Positions 1-4,300 of a stretch of 8,129 nt of DNA are shown in pieces. The position numbers were made by a program, and so were the translations under genes. Location of the stretch: NCBI GenBank assembly GCA_029264635.1, contig JARIAA010000030.1, forward strand, positions 1 through 8,129. Direction: 5' to 3'. Origin of the DNA: Psychrobacter sp. Its GTDB lineage: Bacteria; Pseudomonadota; Gammaproteobacteria; Pseudomonadales; Moraxellaceae. The notes beneath the pieces were generated by a model, which was not told the origin of the DNA, searched no databases, and worked only from the letters and a program-made list of their open reading frames with translations. Each line of letters starts with the position of its first letter. Within the stretch, counting starts at the first letter, position 1.

Positions 1-620
1 TGAGCAATCTTAATTTGATGCGGGTTACTGAACAAAACGTCGCCATCATCGATCAACCCATTTTCATTAATATCTTGATAGATAGAAAAGTTGGTTAAGC
101 TTTTTGGCAATACATCGCTTGGTTCAATGACGTTTTCAAGCATCGGCTCTTTGGCTACAGTAGGTGCATTGGAGGCAATACTTGGAGAGAGATAACGTAA
201 AGCAATAGTATCAGGCTCTGCACTGTTTGAGGAGCCAGAAAACGGTGTTGGGACATTTGGAAATGCATAGCTCAATGACACAGTGGCATCGTATCTGCCA
301 GTGTTTGTTAAAATATTGACCCATTGGGTATTACTACCGAGATTGATGGTTTGTAATATCGGCTGAGACAGAGTGATATTATATTTTTTTAAGGCAGAGG
401 CTTGTACTTGGACGTGATTTGAATCTTTTGATAATAGTAGGCGTTGATCATTATTGATGTAATACTGCGCATGGGCGATGTTGTCGATAATACTCATGGT
501 ATTGAACGTAACCGCTGCCGCAGAATTTGATTGCATAACCAGCATGGCTGCGGTTAAGGCAGATAGCTTAGCCGCTTTGGTTGACAGACGAGTAGACTGA
601 GCCATACAAGGAAATGCCAT
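1..620 (-). CDS. Exported DUF11-like repeat protein, partial (C-terminus outside window)
   Basis: The reading frame stays open from the start to the left edge, giving about 206 residues of a longer protein. The N-terminus has a signal peptide: basic residues, then a hydrophobic stretch, then an Ala-rich cleavage region ending near residue 36 (S-A-A-A). After it comes I-D-N-I-A-x-A-x-Y (residues 45-53) and S-N-x-V-x-V (67-72), a module also present in the upstream 700-residue protein. A beta-type segment with an L-T-N-T-G motif (104-108) follows. A calcium-loop-like D-I-N-E-N-G-L-I-D-D-G-D occurs at 183-194, of a kind common in DUF11 and SdrD-type surface proteins. I chose ATG 620 because a weak purine-rich GGATAAG lies upstream; ATG 605 is in frame and possible but has no ribosome-binding site. 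The protein is probably envelope-attached or extracellular, and its exact role is unknown. It is the third gene of the minus-strand cluster. Confidence 0.8.
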   Translation of the reverse strand, partial: MAFPCMAQSTRLSTKAAKLSALTAAMLVMQSNSAAAVTFNTMSIIDNIAHAQYYINNDQRLLLSKDSNHVQVQASALKKYNITLSQPILQTINLGSNTQWVNILTNTGRYDATVSLSYAFPNVPTPFSGSSNSAEPDTIALRYLSPSIASNAPTVAKEPMLENVIEPSDVLPKSLTNFSIYQDINENGLIDDGDVLFSNPHQIKIA

Positions 621-662
621 ATTATGCACTTATCCAATCAAATGTAAAAAATAGAGGAAGAG

Positions 663-694
663 GTCTTTGCCTCGAGACGAATCTAGGCAAAGAC
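663..694 (-). other. Intercistronic hairpin, 10-bp stem with nested UUCG loop
   Basis: GTCTTTGCCT (663-672) and AGGCAAAGAC (685-694) are perfect inverted repeats. In the minus-strand transcript the loop can fold further as AGA-UUCG-UCT with a two-base bulge, so the whole element is nearly fully paired. It lies between the 700-residue gene and the third gene. Downstream on the minus strand the sequence is pyrimidine-rich and reaches six Ts only about 14 bases later, so it is not a canonical Rho-independent terminator. It could be a partial terminator, an RNA-processing or stability element, or a protein-binding site. Confidence 0.6.
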
Positions 695-701
695 AGTTTT
701 A

Positions 702-728
702 CGTTATCTGTGTCAACCACAGATAACG
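702..728 (-). other. Intercistronic hairpin, 11-bp perfect stem, 5-nt loop
   Basis: CGTTATCTGTG (702-712) and CACAGATAACG (718-728) are perfect inverted repeats around a five-base loop. The element begins about 20 bases past the stop codon of the 700-residue gene. In the minus-strand transcript it is followed by UAAAACUG, without a U-tract, so termination is doubtful. Placed directly before the second hairpin, it may protect the upstream message from 3' degradation or lower expression of the following gene. Confidence 0.6.
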
Positions 729-747
729 ACATATAAATGGATGAAAA

Positions 748-2850
748 CTAAGGCGCCGTAGTACCGTCAGGATTGAGTTTTACGGCAAAGACCATTGCTG
801 CATATCTCTGCGGTGCAAGCTTAGTAACCGTACCGCTGATCGCAGTACTGTTAGCGTTTGCTCCATAAGTATTGTCTACAGGCAATGTATTGGCGTCAGC
901 AACTTCGCCAAGCTTAATTGTAAAAGCAGGGGAGGTACCTGATGCCAGTACTTGTGCCTTATTCTTAAAGCGAGCTGTCGTATCCGTTACAATAAGATCA
1001 TCAAAAGTAAATCTTAGGTCTGATTCTGAAAAGTTATTAAAAGCGGTAATCTTATAAACAATACAATCGCCAGGTGACGCAGCTACGTCTCCTTGTGTAA
1101 ATACCAAGGTAGTAGTGGCAGCGCACGTTTCATTGAGCGCTTGCTCTTTAACCAGTTTTAAGCCTTTTACCGTTGTCATGTTTTTGACAATACGATCCCC
1201 TGTAGTTGGAGCATCTTGCCCACCCAATACTAAAGTCACTGTCGTTGTTTCAGTTGAATCAATCACAGCCTCGTTAGATTCAACTTTATAGTTGATGGTG
1301 ACTGTTGAATTGGGTGCCATTCCAGTCCAAGGTGGCGCGCCGTTTTTAGGTACAGCCGTGCTCAGATCGTTATCGCCATTGCCATCTCGTTTTATGGTAT
1401 AAGTAGCGTTAGGTGTAGCAGGGTTGTTGTCAGCGTCATATACAAGCTCAACTGAGCCTGTGACGACGGTAACTTTGTTATTAGCGCCTGGCGCAATCGT
1501 GAATTTCACTTCGCCTGGTGCATTGCCTTCTATTTCTCTACCAGTATTGCTTATTACCACTGAGTGAGTGACCTGAGTGGTACTGGTGGTACTAGTAGGA
1601 ATCTCTTTTTTAGTTGGCGATACAATACTAACGGCTCGCTGATTGGAAACCAAAGGTGCAGCCGAATCACTACCTGTTGTGGTATTGATGGTACCGTCTG
1701 TAACTTCACTATCGTCGCCAGCTGGATAAAACTCTTTGGTGTTTTGCTTGGTATCCGTAGCATCGGTGCTATCATAAATGATTTGGTTTTCACCAAGATC
1801 TAAGCTTACAGAAGCATGGTTGATGATCTTTTTGGCATCAGCGAGGACTTCGTTTTGGTCTTTTTGCACATCAAAGGTGATGGTTGCTTCTTGTCCGACT
1901 TCTAGGTTTAAAAGCGTGACTTTAATGCTATCGTTAGCGTTACTATTACCTTTGCCTTCATTACCTGGGACGATAGTGGCATTATTACTAACACTTAATT
2001 TTGGTTCATCGGCTAAACGTAAGCCTTCTGGTAAACCATTAAAGACTATGATGTTGTTAGCATTAGCAGCGTAAGGTGCGCTCTCATCATTACGGACCGT
2101 AATGGTATAAGTCACATTAGAGCTTGGATCATTTAGGTTTAAAGTGCTGCTCACTTTACTGGTAATCTTGAAGACAGGAACCTTGGTTACACTATTGTTG
2201 ATATTGGTCAAGGTGGCTTTGGTGGCATCGCTACTGGCAAAAAATGCGCTGGCTGCTGATAGCGTTAAGTTCTGTGAATTACCGCCAACGTTTCCAGCCG
2301 TTTTTGCTGAAATGAGGACATCTGCACGCTCATTGGGTTTGAGTACAATTTTGGTATTTTGAAAATCTGAACCCGTTACAGTGGTCGATTTTTTTACAGA
2401 ATTATCCGCATTGTAAACTGTATAGGTAACGTTAGTCGCTGCCAAATCATAACTGCTCGTATCTTGCGTACTACCTGAAATGGTGCCGCCCTGAGCCAAA
2501 TTGAGGGTATAAGTATCTTCTACGTTACCTGAGTTGGTTAAGGTATGGTTGAAGGCAACGCGACCTTTAGGAGATACGATAGCTGCACGATTATAGTCAT
2601 CGGTCGCATTTGTGTCGTCATTTTTAGCAGCCAAACTAAAAGCGGCACTTTGTGTGATGTTGACAGTCACGGTATTAGACTTGACAGGAGTCTGGGCAAG
2701 GGTACCTATTTTATAAGTAGCCGTTGCTACGTTATCAATAGTGGGGGTAGACTCAGCAACAGATTCAGCTGCATTTGCCATATTGGTCATACTAAAAGAT
2801 GCTGCGATACTGAGCGTTAATAGTGAATATCTAAAAGTGCTGGATTTCAT
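748..2850 (-). CDS. Exported multi-domain DUF11-like beta-repeat protein, 700 aa
   Basis: The protein starts with a clear signal peptide (M-K-S-S-T-F-R-Y-S, hydrophobic core 10-21, A-N-A cleavage motif at 25-27). The mature part is rich in Thr, Asn, Ser and Ala. It reads as a chain of beta-sandwich domains: an I-D-N-V-A-T-A-T-Y module (38-46) with S-N-T-V-T-V (58-63); a domain at about 70-205 with L-T-N-S-G-N-V (104-110); a DUF11-like domain at about 226-330 (Y-T-I-T-V-R-N, then G-L-P-E-G-L); a third at about 425-540; and a last at about 563-690 with P-G-D-C-I-V-Y. The only two cysteines (576, 596) are in the last domain and could form a disulfide. There is no LPXTG, transmembrane tail or other visible anchor. 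The start at 2850 is preferred over an in-frame ATG at 2895: it begins the signal peptide and has GGGAGA at a spacing of 8. The gene lies 34 bases after the 154-residue gene, so co-transcription is likely. The DUF11 assignment comes from motifs only; surface, matrix or fibre roles are inference. Confidence 0.88.
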   Translation of the reverse strand: MKSSTFRYSLLTLSIAASFSMTNMANAAESVAESTPTIDNVATATYKIGTLAQTPVKSNTVTVNITQSAAFSLAAKNDDTNATDDYNRAAIVSPKGRVAFNHTLTNSGNVEDTYTLNLAQGGTISGSTQDTSSYDLAATNVTYTVYNADNSVKKSTTVTGSDFQNTKIVLKPNERADVLISAKTAGNVGGNSQNLTLSAASAFFASSDATKATLTNINNSVTKVPVFKITSKVSSTLNLNDPSSNVTYTITVRNDESAPYAANANNIIVFNGLPEGLRLADEPKLSVSNNATIVPGNEGKGNSNANDSIKVTLLNLEVGQEATITFDVQKDQNEVLADAKKIINHASVSLDLGENQIIYDSTDATDTKQNTKEFYPAGDDSEVTDGTINTTTGSDSAAPLVSNQRAVSIVSPTKKEIPTSTTSTTQVTHSVVISNTGREIEGNAPGEVKFTIAPGANNKVTVVTGSVELVYDADNNPATPNATYTIKRDGNGDNDLSTAVPKNGAPPWTGMAPNSTVTINYKVESNEAVIDSTETTTVTLVLGGQDAPTTGDRIVKNMTTVKGLKLVKEQALNETCAATTTLVFTQGDVAASPGDCIVYKITAFNNFSESDLRFTFDDLIVTDTTARFKNKAQVLASGTSPAFTIKLGEVADANTLPVDNTYGANANSTAISGTVTKLAPQRYAAMVFAVKLNPDGTTAP

Positions 2851-2858
2851 CCACAAAG

Positions 2859-2864
2859 TCTCCC
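2859..2864 (-). promoter_or_regulatory. Ribosome-binding site fixing the 2850 start
   Basis: On the minus strand GGGAGA stands 8 bases before ATG 2850. No comparable site precedes the in-frame ATG at 2895, which also lies inside the coding end of the preceding gene. This supports translation from 2850. Confidence 0.7.
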
Positions 2865-2884
2865 GACTAAGAAAAATATAAAAG

Positions 2885-3349
2885 TTAATTAACAATAGTG
2901 TTTAGTGATACATCTGCAACTTTGTTAGCAGGTAGCCATTTGATGTTCCAGCGTAGCGCTTTATATTCAGATAATGGGATTTTTACAATCTTGCCATCTA
3001 CTTTGCGCATAAGTGGCATATCTGCATAGTTTTTGCCATCGACAGTTGCCTGTGCACTGCTCGGTTTTGCTTCCCCTGTAAATACCATATTGGCTGGTAT
3101 AGGTAAGGTGACAGCGACATCACTGATAGGCTGATCAATGACATTGGTATAGATAGCGCGATATTGTACGGTTTCTCCTTTTTGAGCATTTGATGCAGCC
3201 ACATAACTGACCTTACCATCCGCTTTTTTTATGATCTTGTTGGCTTGCAATTCCATTTTTAGAGCATCTGCTGAATAAGAGGCAGTCATCAATGAGGTGC
3301 AGACTAGAGTAGTGATGAATGCTTGTCGTAAAATTCGTGTTGGTGTCAC
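2885..3349 (-). CDS. Small exported protein with one DUF11-like domain, 154 aa
   Basis: The first 27 residues form a signal peptide (T-R-I-L-R-Q basic region, hydrophobic 11-21, cleavage near S-Y-S-A). The mature protein of about 125 residues looks like a single DUF11-type beta domain: G-E-T-V-Q-Y-R-A-I-Y-T-N (58-69), a central V-T-L-P-I-P-A-N-M-V-F (80-90), and a closing W-N-I-K-W-L-P-A-N-K-V-A-D-V strand region (134-147). These match the usual Y-x-x-x-x-x-N, then 'P-x-P', then 'L-x-x-x-x-x-A-x-V' pattern of the family. Translation starts at GTG; GAGGAA lies 6 bases upstream and no in-frame ATG gives a full signal peptide. The cysteine in the signal (17) lacks a lipobox context, so a lipoprotein is unlikely. 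It is first in the cluster and may be a small subunit or partner of the larger proteins; that is inference. Confidence 0.85.
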   Translation of the reverse strand: MTPTRILRQAFITTLVCTSLMTASYSADALKMELQANKIIKKADGKVSYVAASNAQKGETVQYRAIYTNVIDQPISDVAVTLPIPANMVFTGEAKPSSAQATVDGKNYADMPLMRKVDGKIVKIPLSEYKALRWNIKWLPANKVADVSLNTIVN

Positions 3350-3355
3350 ATCAGT

Positions 3356-3361
3356 TTCCTC
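3356..3361 (-). promoter_or_regulatory. Ribosome-binding site for the GTG start at 3349
   Basis: GAGGAA on the minus strand is 6 bases before GTG 3349. An ATG overlaps this GTG by one base in another frame but is followed at once by TGA, so it cannot be the start. The site decides in favour of GTG. Confidence 0.7.
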
Positions 3362-3396
3362 AGTTATAGGCGTTCTATTTGTACCGCTTTTGGTGT

Positions 3397-3420
3397 TTGA
3401 TATAACAAATCAAATATCAA
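3397..3420. repeat. Inverted repeat in the 5' leader of the secreted-protein operon
   Basis: TTGATAT (3397-3403) and ATATCAA (3414-3420) are perfect 7-base arms separated by 10 bases. It falls between the likely promoter and the GTG start of the 154-residue gene. It could be an operator or a weak leader hairpin. In such AT-rich DNA it could also be chance. Confidence 0.3.
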
Positions 3421-3464
3421 TAACCTGTGTTTATGAGCAGTAGTACTATAGATAGCATTTCATT

Positions 3465-3493
3465 ATTACAAATTGTTTACAAACAGTCATCAA
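3465..3493 (-). promoter_or_regulatory. Likely sigma70 promoter of the secreted-protein operon
   Basis: Read on the minus strand, TTGATG (3488-3493) and TGTAAT (3465-3470) are separated by exactly 17 bases and match the -35 and -10 consensus at 4 and 5 of 6 positions. Transcription would begin near 3458 and leave a leader of about 110 bases. The spacer contains TGTTT and AAACA arms around two bases. A second, weaker pair lies nearby (TTGTAA, then TATAGT with 15-base spacing). Confidence 0.45.
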
Positions 3494-3502
3494 AAAGATG
3501 AC
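3486..3502. repeat. Inverted repeat overlapping the -35, possible operator
   Basis: GTCATC (3486-3491) and GATGAC (3497-3502) are perfect 6-base arms around five As. The left arm overlaps the proposed -35 element of the minus-strand operon, where a bound regulator would block RNA polymerase. The short arms make this tentative. Confidence 0.3.
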
Positions 3503-4000
3503 AAAAGGTAGTGAAAAGTTTGTTGGCGGCTTGATGAAATGGATAACAGCAATAGTCAGTTTACTTAAGGATTCAAGTGCCCATCCCTTTAATCAAAGGG
3601 TCATATTTTCAGTAGTCTATCAGGTATTAAAATTTAGAATTAATCTGCTTTTAATTGTAAGGTAGAGGTGGTCTGCTATACAGTAGGGGAAGAGAGAAAA
3701 TCAAACTGTTTTTACTGATAGAAATCTTTACAATTATGCCTTTAAAAATACTTATAGAATGGGTACGTTCACAAAGAGAAATATGTATTTTAAGTAATGC
3801 AAAATATATGCCAACGATAATACATAGACGGATAATGACAATCTGAAGCTAGTAGATTAAGATAAAAATACGAATTTTTGCTCCACTATAGGAAGAGAGT
3901 GAGATGCTATCTTCAATATATGAACTTTAATCCTGCTTTACTAGCTGGTAAATAAATCATGAACGACATCATTTTAAAAAAAATTATTCATTATTTATTT
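3503..4000. other. Divergent intergenic spacer, no gene recognised
   Basis: This stretch is AT-rich and lies between the divergent promoters. I see no tRNA, repeat array or conserved coding sequence. A 55-codon open frame from 3498 to 3665 without a ribosome-binding site, and a small hairpin (CCCTTT/AAAGGG, 3585-3600), are the only structures. Bases 3666-3969 hold nothing I can name. Confidence 0.5.
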
Positions 4001-4066
4001 AAAAAATACTTGTGATATTATCATTTCTTTATGGCTATAAACATTTGGCTCATAAGCGCCTATAAT
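3970..4066 (+). promoter_or_regulatory. Likely aceE promoter with upstream AT-rich tract
   Basis: A perfect TATAAT (4061-4066) is preceded by TAAACA (4038-4043, four of six matches to TTGACA) with a 17-base spacer. Immediately upstream, 3970-4027 consists almost only of A and T with several A- and T-runs, as expected of an UP element that binds the RNA polymerase alpha subunit. The start of transcription would be near 4073, giving an aceE leader of about 230 bases. The 9-base word CATAAGCGC sits inside the spacer (4051-4059) and recurs at 4169-4177. Confidence 0.5.
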
Positions 4067-4096
4067 AAATGACTATGATTATTTTATGACTATACA

Positions 4097-4106
4097 GATA
4101 GCTATC
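4097..4106. repeat. Perfect 10-bp palindrome in the aceE leader
   Basis: GATAGCTATC is a perfect palindrome about 25 bases downstream of the proposed aceE transcription start. It could be half or all of a repressor site. It does not resemble the PdhR operator as I know it. Confidence 0.25.
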
Positions 4107-4123
4107 ACTATCGTCGTTAGATT

Positions 4124-4152
4124 CGATCAATCAGAGCAGCGCTCATTGATTG
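4124..4152 (+). other. Strong hairpin in the aceE leader
   Basis: CGATCAAT (4124-4131) pairs with ATTGATTG (4145-4152, one G-U pair), and GAGC (4134-4137) pairs with GCTC (4141-4144). The result is 12 base pairs with a two-base bulge and a three-base loop. The following UGUUUAAAA is a poor U-tract, so this is not a clear terminator. It could be an attenuator, a stability element, or a dyad operator read as DNA. Confidence 0.5.
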
Positions 4153-4196
4153 TGTTTAAAATCAGTTACATAAGCGCGTAAGACGATGGAATGCTT

Positions 4197-4240
4197 GAGG
4201 GTAGCAAAGATGTCATAAAATAAATTGTTGGCTTGCCCTC
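4197..4240 (+). other. Second, imperfect stem in the aceE leader
   Basis: GAGGGTAGCAA (4197-4207) can pair with TTGGCTTGCCCTC (4228-4240) through nine to ten pairs with small bulges. It lies between the stronger hairpin and the aceE ribosome-binding site. Support is folding by eye only. Confidence 0.3.
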
Positions 4241-4284
4241 TACATTTAATTAAGGATCTACCACTAGGTAGGAATGACTCATAT

Positions 4285-4291
4285 AAAAGGA
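4285..4291 (+). promoter_or_regulatory. Ribosome-binding site for aceE start 4301
   Basis: AAAAGGA lies 9 bases before ATG 4301. The competing ATG 4274 has AGGTAGGA ending directly at the start codon, with usable spacing only for its first AGG. Protein-length comparison tips the choice to 4301. Confidence 0.5.
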
Positions 4292-4300
4292 CAAACAAAG

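Noticed and set aside
2851..2895. Extended start at 2895 for the 700-residue protein
   Set aside because: The extra 15 residues precede a complete signal peptide, lack a ribosome-binding site, and overlap the end of the upstream gene.
3299..3301. Cys 17 of the 154-residue protein as a lipoprotein cysteine
   Set aside because: The residues before it (T-L-V) do not fit a lipobox, and a normal signal peptidase I site follows downstream.
3585..3600. CCCTTT/AAAGGG hairpin as a terminator
   Set aside because: The stem is only 6 bp, the T-tract is interrupted (TCATATTTT), and no plus-strand gene lies upstream.
3832..3850. GATAATGACAATC as a Fur box
   Set aside because: Only the left half resembles the consensus and the right half does not; it is not placed over either promoter.
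4086..4181. 31-codon frame in the aceE leader as a leader peptide
   Set aside because: It has no ribosome-binding site and no run of regulatory codons, and the hairpin lies within it without an alternative terminator fold.
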